The notes under the pieces were generated by a model, which made no database searches, had not been told where the DNA came from, and was given only the letters and a program-made list of their open reading frames with translations. Position numbers and translations under genes: made by a program. This document shows, in pieces, positions 1 to 7,244 of a DNA stretch of 64,000 nucleotides (positions are counted from its first letter, which is position 1; each line of letters begins with the position of its first letter). This DNA comes from Stenotrophomonas sp. ZAC14D1_NAIMI4_1. GTDB lineage: Bacteria > Pseudomonadota > Gammaproteobacteria > Xanthomonadales > Xanthomonadaceae. Location of the stretch: positions 1,018,407 through 1,082,406 of the forward strand of contig NZ_CP026001.1 of assembly GCF_003086775.1 (NCBI RefSeq), written 5' to 3'.

Positions 1-739
1 GGCCGAGCACACCCCGTGCATCTTCGAATACGTGTACTTCGCACGCCCGGATTCGATGATCGACAACGTCTCGGTGCACAAGGCGCGCATGCGCATGGGC
101 ATCAAGCTGGGCGAGAAGATCCTGCGCCTGCGCCCGGACCACGACATCGACACCATCATCCCGATCCCGGACACCTCGCGCGATGCCGCGCTGGAAATCT
201 CCAACGTGCTCGGCGTGAAGTACCGCGAAGGCTTCATCAAGAACCGCTACATCGGCCGCACCTTCATCATGCCGGGGCAGGGTGAGCGGGTGAAGTCGGT
301 GCGCCGCAAGCTCAACCCGATCCACCTGGAGTTCCGCAACCGCGTGGTGCTGCTGGTGGACGACTCGATCGTGCGCGGCACCACCAGCCAGCAGATCGTG
401 CAGATGGCCCGCGATGCGGGCGCGCGCAAGGTCTACCTGGCCAGCGCCGCGCCGCCGGTGCGCTTCCCGAACATCTACGGCATCGACATGCCGGCGGCCG
501 AGGAGCTGGTGGCGCACAACCGCACGGTGGAAGAGATCGAAGCCCACCTGGGCTGCGACTGGCTGATCTACCAGGACATCGAGGACATGGAAGCGGCGGT
601 GAGCGAGGGTAATCCGGCGCTGCGCAATTTCGATTCGTCCTGCTTCAACGGCCATTACCCGACGGGCATCGAGCCGGGCTACTTCGAGCGCATCCAGCAG
701 CTGCGTTCGGACGACGCCAAGCACAAGCGCCGCGCCTGA
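1..739 (+). CDS. purF: Amidophosphoribosyltransferase, C-terminal part (cut by window edge)
   Basis: First enzyme of de novo purine synthesis: it transfers the glutamine amide to PRPP to give 5-phosphoribosylamine, in the cytoplasm. About 245 residues are visible, roughly the second half of the usual 500-residue protein; the N-terminal glutaminase domain lies outside the window. The frame is open from base 2. The phosphoribosyltransferase domain shows the family stretch [14 protein letters not shown] at its start and the PRPP-binding loop [14 protein letters not shown] at about 345-390. The tail ends in basic residues. The stop overlaps the GAGG that probably serves as ribosome site for the next gene, so the two are likely co-transcribed. 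Confidence 0.96.
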   Translation, partial: AEHTPCIFEYVYFARPDSMIDNVSVHKARMRMGIKLGEKILRLRPDHDIDTIIPIPDTSRDAALEISNVLGVKYREGFIKNRYIGRTFIMPGQGERVKSVRRKLNPIHLEFRNRVVLLVDDSIVRGTTSQQIVQMARDAGARKVYLASAAPPVRFPNIYGIDMPAAEELVAHNRTVEEIEAHLGCDWLIYQDIEDMEAAVSEGNPALRNFDSSCFNGHYPTGIEPGYFERIQQLRSDDAKHKRRA

Positions 740-748
740 GGCACAGCC

Positions 749-1573
749 GTGGTCGATGTCCCCGACGTCGGTGGCGACCTGCTGCGCGCTGCGCAGCAGT
801 GCCTGGCCGAAGCCGACCCGCTGCGCAAGGTGGCGCTGACCCAGGCCTACGCGGCGGCGTTCCGCGCCGGGCGCCTGAAGGTGGCCGCCGACGCGCCGCC
901 GCCTGAAGCGATCCGCATGCCCGGCCGCCCCGCGCGGCTGGTGCTGGTGCACCCGCGGCAGGTGCCGCGGCGTGGGCTGGGCGGGGTGGAAGGCCGCGCC
1001 GCCTTCATCCACGCCATTGCCCACATCGAACTGAACGCGATCGACCTGGCCTGGGATGCGGTGTATCGCTTCCGCGGCCTGCCCGCAGCGTTCCATGCCG
1101 ACTGGGTGAGCTGCGCCGACGATGAGTCGCGGCACTTCCTGCTGCTGCGCGAGCGGCTGCAGGTGCATGGCCACGAGTACGCCGATTTCCCCGCGCACAA
1201 CGGCCTGTGGGAGATGTGCGAGAAGACCGCGCATGACGGCCTGGCGCGCATGGCGCTGGTGCCGCGGGTACTGGAAGCGCGTGGGCTGGACGTGACGCCC
1301 GGCATGATCGAGAAGCTGCGCAATGTCGGCGACGCTGAAACCGCCGATGTGCTGGAAGTGATCCTGCGCGAGGAAGTCGCGCATGTTGCTGCCGGATCGC
1401 GCTGGTACCGCTGGTACTGCGAACGCGCCGGCGTCGAGCCGCGCGCACGCTTCAAGGAACTGCTGCTGGAATATGCCGGCGGCTACCTGCACGGTCCGTT
1501 CAATCTGGAAGCGCGCCTGCTGGCAGGCTTCGACGCCGACGAGTTGGCCAACCTGATCGAACAGGCGGGCTGA
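749..1573 (+). CDS. DUF455 ferritin-like protein
   Basis: A 274-residue protein of the DUF455 family, predicted to be a four-helix ferritin-like di-iron protein related to the tRNA hydroxylase MiaE; the substrate is unknown. Iron-ligand candidates are visible as H92-I-E94, then E126-S-R-H129, then E208-x-x-H212, the spacing expected of a ferritin-like di-metal site. The start is GTG at 749: GAGG overlapping the purF stop sits seven bases upstream and no better ATG precedes the conserved part. The nine-base gap to purF points to one transcript. The family assignment rests on motif pattern, not a search. Confidence 0.82.
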   Translation: MVDVPDVGGDLLRAAQQCLAEADPLRKVALTQAYAAAFRAGRLKVAADAPPPEAIRMPGRPARLVLVHPRQVPRRGLGGVEGRAAFIHAIAHIELNAIDLAWDAVYRFRGLPAAFHADWVSCADDESRHFLLLRERLQVHGHEYADFPAHNGLWEMCEKTAHDGLARMALVPRVLEARGLDVTPGMIEKLRNVGDAETADVLEVILREEVAHVAAGSRWYRWYCERAGVEPRARFKELLLEYAGGYLHGPFNLEARLLAGFDADELANLIEQAG

Positions 1574-1584
1574 TCACGCCGCTG

Positions 1585-1612
1585 GCGCCATCCACGCCAT
1601 GCGTGGATGCGC
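1585..1612. repeat. SMAG-like palindrome between convergent genes
   Basis: Perfect hairpin built on the ATCCACGC/GCGTGGAT arms, the same core as the GTAG-bearing copies near 49.6, 50.7 and 56.4 kb, but without an obvious GTAG end. It fills the 40-base gap between the convergent DUF455 and DUF2235 genes and could stop transcription from both sides. Confidence 0.65.
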
Positions 1613-1613
1613 G

Positions 1614-3080
1614 TCACGCGTTGGGCAACACCACGCGCTTGCCGTCCACCGTCGGCCGGTTGATGTAGAACAGGCCGGGCCCGGGCCGGTACGGCAACTC
1701 GCTCACGCCGGCATCGGCCGCATAGGTCAGCGCGGTGTCGCCCAGTGCATCGAAGTTCCAGTGCGCCGACTGCATCAGGTAGCGGCGGCGCAGCAGTGCT
1801 TCCTGGGTGGGGGTCAGTGCCTGTCCCTCCAGCAAGCGCCGTGCGATCGGCTGCAGGTTGGCAGGCAGCGCCCAGTCCGCCACGTCGGCCGCCGCGGCCG
1901 TCCACTGCACGCCGGCTTCGCTGGCCTGCCGCTGCATCACCTGCAGGCCGATCAGCTGGTAGCGCCAGTCGATGGGCCGGCGCAGCACCACCGCTGCGGT
2001 CACGTACAGCACGGGGCTCAGCAATACGCTGCGGCTGCCGGCACGGCGCTGCTGCTGCCACTGGTGCCAGACATCCACCCACACATCTTTCTCGTCCAGG
2101 CCCAGCTGCTGCCGCCAGCGTTCGGCATCGGCCTGCGCTTCGGCGTACACCGTGGTCGCCTGCAGCTGCGCCAGTGAGGGTGTCTGATAGTCGGGCACCG
2201 GTGGGCGTCGCAGCTGCTGCCGGTGCGGCCGGCTCAGCAGTTTCGGCCCTTCCTCGGTCTGGTCGTAGCCGCCGCCGATGTTGGCATGCGCGCCGGGCAG
2301 CACGATCTCGGCGTGCGTCGGTGCCACCGTGGTCAGCGGATAGTGCTGGCGGTGTTCATCGCGGGCCACCAGCTGCACCACGCGGCCGGCGATGCCGGCA
2401 GGCAGGGCCAGCTGTGGCCGCTCATCGGCACGGCCACCGCTGACCGCCACCACGGTGTCGAACAGGCCGATGAAGCGCAGCGCCGGGCGCTGTACCGCGA
2501 AATCCACCGCGCACACGAGGCCCGCCTGCTGCAGCAGCTGTCGCCAGCGCGCGCCATCCCAGCCGTGCAGCTGGTTGGCGACATCGCGTGCGGCCGCTGC
2601 GCCACGCGAGTAGCCGAACAGGTCCACCTGCACGCTGTGCAGCGGGGTACGCCGCTGCGCGGCAAGCGCGGCCAGGGCCGCCGGCAGCAGCACCTGCAGC
2701 GCGCGCTGGACCTTGGCGCGCACGCCGCTGGCACCCACGCCGAAGGCCAGGCCGATCAGGTCGTCCTCGGCGTCATCGCGGGTGCCTACACCCTCGATGT
2801 AGATCGCCAGCGACGCACCGACGCCGGGCGTGCGCCGGCTGTCCGGGTACAACTGGTACAGCCGCGTGATGTTGGTGGTGCCGTTGTCGTAGCTGCTGGT
2901 CAGCCGGCTCTGGTAAGTCGAGTCATCGTCGGCGCGCAGCAGGGCAGGGCGTGGCTGCGGCGACTGCGGCCGGCCGCGCGCGAGGTTGTGCGCGTTGTTG
3001 CGGGTGCCGTCGAAGAACAGGCCGATGCGCAGCACGCCGGGATCGGCGTCCGCATCTGCCTGGTGCTGTCCTGGTGCCAT
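1614..3080 (-). CDS. DUF2235 alpha/beta-hydrolase (Tle1-like phospholipase family)
   Basis: 488 residues from ATG 3080, which has GGGGA eight bases upstream; a longer frame runs to 3290 but its extra residues look non-coding. The protein opens with the DUF2235 signature LRIGLFFDGTRNN (17-29), has the nucleophile elbow GYSRG (Ser158), an aspartate at LFDTV (Asp208) and a histidine at PGAHANIGGGY (His265), a plausible Ser-Asp-His triad. Family members include type VI secretion phospholipase effectors of the Tle1 group. No VgrG, PAAR or immunity-like gene is adjacent and no signal peptide is seen, so an effector role is only a possibility; a cytosolic lipase or esterase is equally open. It is convergent with DUF455 and divergent from the protease gene. 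Confidence 0.82.
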   Translation of the reverse strand: MAPGQHQADADADPGVLRIGLFFDGTRNNAHNLARGRPQSPQPRPALLRADDDSTYQSRLTSSYDNGTTNITRLYQLYPDSRRTPGVGASLAIYIEGVGTRDDAEDDLIGLAFGVGASGVRAKVQRALQVLLPAALAALAAQRRTPLHSVQVDLFGYSRGAAAARDVANQLHGWDGARWRQLLQQAGLVCAVDFAVQRPALRFIGLFDTVVAVSGGRADERPQLALPAGIAGRVVQLVARDEHRQHYPLTTVAPTHAEIVLPGAHANIGGGYDQTEEGPKLLSRPHRQQLRRPPVPDYQTPSLAQLQATTVYAEAQADAERWRQQLGLDEKDVWVDVWHQWQQQRRAGSRSVLLSPVLYVTAAVVLRRPIDWRYQLIGLQVMQRQASEAGVQWTAAAADVADWALPANLQPIARRLLEGQALTPTQEALLRRRYLMQSAHWNFDALGDTALTYAADAGVSELPYRPGPGLFYINRPTVDGKRVVLPNA

Positions 3081-3307
3081 GTGCGTTCCCCGTCGTGGCC
3101 GCGTCACGGTGGCGCGAACGCCATGTGTTGGCGAAGTGTACTGGCGTTTTTGACCTGCCTGAACGTCGAGGCCGTGGATCACAGATCCGGATGCTGACGC
3201 CTGTCCTCTATTGAATTCACATGGGCTGGACAGGCCGAATGGCCAGACCCGGCAAACCGGGTCGTGATGCATCAAGGCTGTCCACCTCACTTCCAGGAGC
3301 GACCAGA

Positions 3308-4561
3308 ATGATGTCCAGATCGATGGGTAGAACGGCGGTTGGCGTGTTGTTGGGCCTTTCGGTGGCGGCGGCGGCCAGTGCCGCGCCGTTGTTTGAACCG
3401 GTGACCATCCTCAGCCGTGCTTCGGCCGGCAGCGATCCCGCACTGGCCCGGCTGCTGTCCACGCCGTCCACTGCCACCGTACAGGAAGTGCGCATCGACG
3501 CGGCCGCCACCGCGCAGCCGCAGCTGGAATTCGAACTGCTGGGGCAGCAGGTGCAGGCGATCCGCAGCAGGGTCGAGGCGCTGCCTGACGGTGGCAGCAT
3601 CTGGTACGGGCAGATCCGCGCGCCGTCGGACCGCCTGCAGAAGGCGACCTCCAATGGCCAGGACGATCCGGGCAATTCACTGATCGTGGTGCGCTCGGGC
3701 AACACGCTCACCGGCTCGATCCGCAAGGACGGCAAGCTGTACCGGCTGCGCCCGCTGGGTGATCGCCACATCCTGGTGGCAGTGGATGAAACGCGGATGC
3801 CTGCCGACCACCCGGCCGACTACAACCAGCTGCCGAAGATTCCGATGGCGGACCAGGATCGCATCGGCATCGCCCAGGCATCGTCGGGCACGCCCGCGAC
3901 CATCCGCGTGCTGGTGGTGGCCACCAATGCCGCCGTGGCGGCCTACGGCGGCAACATGCAATCGCTGGTGCAGTTGGCGGTGGCCGAATCCAACCAGGGG
4001 TATGCCAACAGCAACGTCGGCATCACCATGCAGCTGGCCGGGTATGAAACCACCAGCTATACCGAGTCGGGCAACTTCACCACCGACCTGGCCCGCTTCC
4101 GCACGACCAGTGACGGCTACATGGACAGCATCCATGCCAGCCGCAACAGCACGACGGCCGATGTCGGCGTCCTGCTGATCAACAACTCCAGCTACTGCGG
4201 CCTGGCATCGGGCATCGGCTCGACGGCGGCCACGGCGTTCGCCGCGGTGTACTGGGATTGTGCGACCGGGTACTACTCCTTCGCGCACGAGATCGGCCAC
4301 CTGCAGAGTGCCCGGCATGACATCGCCAACGATCCGAGCACCTCGCCGTATGCCTTCGGCCACGGCTACCGCTACGAGCCGGCCACCGGTACCGGCTGGC
4401 GCACGATCATGGCCTATGACTGCACCCGCGGTTGCCCGCGCCTGAACTACTGGTCCAACCCGAACATCAGCTACAACGGCATCCCGATGGGCATTGCCAG
4501 TTCAGCCGACAACCAGCGCGTGCTGGTCACCACCAAGCACACGGTGGCCGGCTTCCGCTGA
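3308..4561 (+). CDS. Secreted zinc metalloprotease (metzincin, M72 peptidyl-Asp type)
   Basis: 417 residues from ATG 3308, chosen because AGGAG lies eight to nine bases upstream and the signal peptide then starts correctly; the frame is open back to 3221. An N-terminal signal peptide (hydrophobic stretch GVLLGLSVAAAASA) is followed by a propeptide-like region of about 170 residues. The catalytic zinc site is HEIGHLQSARH at 327-337 (HExxHxxxxxH) and the Met-turn is IMAYD with Met368, as in metzincins. The usual Gly at position 8 of the zinc motif is Ser. The combination resembles peptidyl-Asp endopeptidases (family M72). Likely exported and auto-processed, degrading external protein. It is monocistronic. 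Confidence 0.87.
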   Translation: MMSRSMGRTAVGVLLGLSVAAAASAAPLFEPVTILSRASAGSDPALARLLSTPSTATVQEVRIDAAATAQPQLEFELLGQQVQAIRSRVEALPDGGSIWYGQIRAPSDRLQKATSNGQDDPGNSLIVVRSGNTLTGSIRKDGKLYRLRPLGDRHILVAVDETRMPADHPADYNQLPKIPMADQDRIGIAQASSGTPATIRVLVVATNAAVAAYGGNMQSLVQLAVAESNQGYANSNVGITMQLAGYETTSYTESGNFTTDLARFRTTSDGYMDSIHASRNSTTADVGVLLINNSSYCGLASGIGSTAATAFAAVYWDCATGYYSFAHEIGHLQSARHDIANDPSTSPYAFGHGYRYEPATGTGWRTIMAYDCTRGCPRLNYWSNPNISYNGIPMGIASSADNQRVLVTTKHTVAGFR

Positions 4562-4581
4562 GGCGGTTACCGGATGGCACC

Positions 4582-4644
4582 CGCCGACCAGGGTCGGCGT
4601 CTACCGGCCTGCGCGCTCTGGTAGATGCCAACCTTGGTTGGCAC
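4582..4644. repeat. Pair of SMAG-type GTAG palindromes, outward arms
   Basis: Two imperfectly related palindromes in opposite orientation: 4582-4604 (minus; GTAG at 4604-4601, arms GCCGACC/GGTCGGC) and 4621-4644 (plus; GTAG at 4621, arms GCCAACC/GGTTGGC). They lie between the protease stop and the end of the minus-strand lpxH. Confidence 0.8.
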
Positions 4645-4655
4645 CCGGCAATCCG

Positions 4656-5402
4656 TCATTCGCGCTTGAGCGAATCCAGGCGCCAGCCGTCGGCATCCAC
4701 GCGCAGCACCGAACCCTGTTCGTACCAGTCGCCCAGCACGATGCGGGTGCAGCTGCGGCCACCGGCCTGCAGCGTGTGGATGGCCGGGCGGTGGGTGTGG
4801 CCGTGGATCATCGTGTCCACGCCGTGGCGCACGAAGGTGGCCTCGACTTCGGCCGGGGCCACGTCGGTCACCGTCTCGAACTGCGCGCGGTCACCCTGTT
4901 TCATTTCCGACTGGCGTGCCTGGCTGGCATCGCGCGCCTTCTGCGCGAACGCAATGCGTGCGGCCAAAGGCTGCGACAGGAACTGGGCCTGGAACACCGG
5001 GTCGCGGGTCTGCGCGCGGAACTGCTGGTAGGGGATGTCGTCGGTGCACAGCAGGTCGCCGTGCTGCAGCATCACCGGGCGGCCGTACAGCTCGATCACG
5101 CAGGGGTCGGGCAGGATGCGCAGGCCCGCACGGCGCGCATAGTCCTCGCCCAGCAGGAAATCGCGGTTGCCGCGCATGAAGAACACCGGCACGCCGCTGT
5201 CGGACAGCACCTTCAGCGCATCGGCCACCGCATCGGCGGCCGGCGAGGGCGTGTCATCGCCAATCCAGGCTTCGAACAGATCGCCGAGGATGTACAGCGC
5301 GTCCGCGCCGGGCGCGTCCTCGCGCAGGAAGCGCAGGAACAGGTCGGTGATGGCTGGACGGCTGGGGTCCAGGTGCAGATCGGAAATGAACAGCGTCGTC
5401 AT
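4656..5402 (-). CDS. lpxH: UDP-2,3-diacylglucosamine diphosphatase
   Basis: Hydrolyses UDP-2,3-diacyl-GlcN to lipid X plus UMP, the fourth step of lipid A synthesis, at the inner face of the cytoplasmic membrane. 248 residues, close to the 240 of E. coli LpxH. The calcineurin-type metallophosphoesterase motifs are all present in order: FISDLHLD at the N terminus, [27 protein letters not shown] and IHGHTHRP. It is the last gene on the minus strand after the glycosyltransferase and PAP2 genes, 53 bases below the PAP2 stop, and could be read from the same transcript. Confidence 0.96.
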   Translation of the reverse strand: MTTLFISDLHLDPSRPAITDLFLRFLREDAPGADALYILGDLFEAWIGDDTPSPAADAVADALKVLSDSGVPVFFMRGNRDFLLGEDYARRAGLRILPDPCVIELYGRPVMLQHGDLLCTDDIPYQQFRAQTRDPVFQAQFLSQPLAARIAFAQKARDASQARQSEMKQGDRAQFETVTDVAPAEVEATFVRHGVDTMIHGHTHRPAIHTLQAGGRSCTRIVLGDWYEQGSVLRVDADGWRLDSLKRE

Positions 5403-5455
5403 GCAGGCATTCTAGGGCATCGGCTCGCCGGGCATGGCCGGCGGGCGCAACCGCG

Positions 5456-5995
5456 TCACACCGGCAGCGGCAGCCAGGCCAGGCTGGCCGAGGCCAGCAG
5501 CGCGGCGATGCCAGTGGCCGCCAGCACGTCGCTGGGGTAGTGCAGGCCCAGCACCACGCGCGACAGGCCGACACCGAAGGTGAACGGCACCAGCAGCGGT
5601 GCCAGCCACGGGTAGTACGCCAGCGCCACGATGGTGAAGGACACCGCATGCAGGGTGTGGCCGGAGGGGAAGCTGAACTCGTCCAGCGGTGCCACCCAGG
5701 CGCGGATGCGCAGGTCGGCCGCATACGGCCGCGGGCGCCGGGTCCAGCGCTTCAGGCCCTTGTAGAGCAGCAGTGCGGCCAGGCCGGTGGCGGCCATGTG
5801 CACCGATGCGCGCAGGCCGTCGAAACCATCGACGAGTACCAGCGCCCCCATCAGCACGTACCAGAAGACGCCATCACCCAGGCGGCTGATGATCGAGAAC
5901 AGGCGACGCACGCGGCGGCGCCGGCAGTAGTGGTTGGCCCGCCGGCACAGCCGCGCTTCGCGGCCAGCCAGTCCTTCAAGCGGCGTTGTGCGCAT
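5456..5995 (-). CDS. PAP2-superfamily membrane phosphatase
   Basis: 179 residues with several membrane segments and the three acid-phosphatase signatures of the PAP2 family: KRWTRRPRP, FPSGHTLH and SRVVLGLHYPSD. Members dephosphorylate lipid phosphates such as undecaprenyl diphosphate or phosphatidate at the periplasmic face of the inner membrane. The start at 5995 lies 20 bases inside the end of the upstream glycosyltransferase gene, so the two are translationally coupled. That coupling suggests the pair acts on one glycolipid or lipid carrier, but the substrate cannot be read from sequence. Confidence 0.88.
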   Translation of the reverse strand: MRTTPLEGLAGREARLCRRANHYCRRRRVRRLFSIISRLGDGVFWYVLMGALVLVDGFDGLRASVHMAATGLAALLLYKGLKRWTRRPRPYAADLRIRAWVAPLDEFSFPSGHTLHAVSFTIVALAYYPWLAPLLVPFTFGVGLSRVVLGLHYPSDVLAATGIAALLASASLAWLPLPV

Positions 5996-7121
5996 GTCCG
6001 GTCCTCCGTGCCTGGGCCAGTTCGGCCAGCAGCGTTTCGAATTCGGCCACCACCTGCTGCGGGTGCAGGCGCTTCATCGCGCGGGCGGCGTTGCTGCCCA
6101 GCTCGCGGCGCAGCGCATCGTCGCTGGCCAGCTGCACGGCCGCTTCGATGAACTGTTCGTCGGTGTCCACGGCGGCCCCGTTCTCGCCGTTGCGCAGGTA
6201 CTCGCGCGCAGCGCCGTAGTCGAAGGCCACGGTGGCCAGGCCGCAGGCCATGCTTTCAAGGGTCACGTTGCCGAACGTCTCGCTGCGGCTGGGGAACAGG
6301 AACAGGTCGCCGCTGGCGAAATGGCGGGCCAGGGCGTCGCCGCGCTGGATGCCGCAGAAAATGAAATCGGGATTCTCGTGGGCCAGCTTCTCCCGTGCCG
6401 GGCCGTCGCCGACCCACACGAAGCGTGCCTTCGGCCGCACCTGCTGCAGGCGGCGGAAGGCCTTCACCGCCAGTCCGAGGTTCTTCTCGGCGGCGATGCG
6501 GCCCACGTAGATGGCGACCAGTCCGTTGCCGTCCACGCCCCATTCCTCGCGCAATGCGGGATCGCGCCGGCTGGGATCGAACTGCTGGCTGTCCACCGCG
6601 CGCGCCAGCAGGCGCACGCGCTCGAAGCCCTGGTCGGTGAGGAAGTGCTGCAGTTCGCGGGTCGGCACCAGGGTGGCATCGGCCTGGTTGTGGAAGCGGC
6701 GCATCCAGCGCATCGCTGCCGTCTGCAGCCAGGCCACACCGTAGTCGGGCAGGTACTCGTCGAAGCGGGTGTGGAAGCCGGTCGCCACCGGAATGCCGAG
6801 GCGGCGGGCGGTGCGCAGCGCCGACCAGCCCAGCGGGCCTTCGGTGGCGATGTACACCGCGTCAGGGCGCTGCTTCTGCCAGTGGCGGCCCAGGCGGATC
6901 GGCGCGGGCAGGCCGAAGCGCAGGCCCGGGTAGCGGGGCAGGGCGGCGCCCGGCACCAGCAGCGTGCCGGGCGCCGATTCCAGTGCTTCACTGGCCTGTC
7001 GTGGACGGATCAGGTCGACCTCATGGCCGGCCGCACGCAGTCCCAGTTCCAGGCCCTGCACGGTGAGTGCGACGCCGTTGACTTCCGGCGGATAGGTCTC
7101 GGTGACAATGGCATGGCGCAT
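5976..7121 (-). CDS. GT4-type glycosyltransferase (family 1 superfamily)
   Basis: 381 residues from ATG 7121, preceded by GGAGG at a good distance; the frame extends further to 7220 but without family similarity. The N-terminal half has the acceptor-side loop ETYPPEVNGVALT typical of mannosyl- and sulfoquinovosyl-type GT-B enzymes. The C-terminal half has EKNLGLAVKAF and the SETFGNVTLESMACG block, whose two glutamates seven residues apart mark the nucleotide-sugar site of retaining GT4 enzymes. It is expected to transfer a hexose to a membrane lipid in the cytoplasm. Overlap with the PAP2 gene downstream supports a shared lipid pathway. Confidence 0.86.
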   Translation of the reverse strand: MRHAIVTETYPPEVNGVALTVQGLELGLRAAGHEVDLIRPRQASEALESAPGTLLVPGAALPRYPGLRFGLPAPIRLGRHWQKQRPDAVYIATEGPLGWSALRTARRLGIPVATGFHTRFDEYLPDYGVAWLQTAAMRWMRRFHNQADATLVPTRELQHFLTDQGFERVRLLARAVDSQQFDPSRRDPALREEWGVDGNGLVAIYVGRIAAEKNLGLAVKAFRRLQQVRPKARFVWVGDGPAREKLAHENPDFIFCGIQRGDALARHFASGDLFLFPSRSETFGNVTLESMACGLATVAFDYGAAREYLRNGENGAAVDTDEQFIEAAVQLASDDALRRELGSNAARAMKRLHPQQVVAEFETLLAELAQARRTGHAHNAA

Positions 7122-7216
7122 GGCGGGCCTCCGGTTTTCCGGCATGCTCGGGCCTGCCCATGTAGTGCCTGTTACCGCTTTGCGACCGTCGGATGACGGC
7201 CGCGCCGTACGCAGAA

Positions 7217-7238
7217 GCACGGCCCCGAAGGGCCGTGC
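7217..7238 (-). terminator. Hairpin downstream of TonB receptor 1
   Basis: Nine-base perfect stem GCACGGCCC/GGGCCGTGC with CGAA loop, eight bases below the receptor stop. It is nearly the same hairpin as the one behind the second receptor, but the T-run on the minus strand is almost lost, so termination may be weak. Confidence 0.55.
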
Positions 7239-7244
7239 CGTGGA

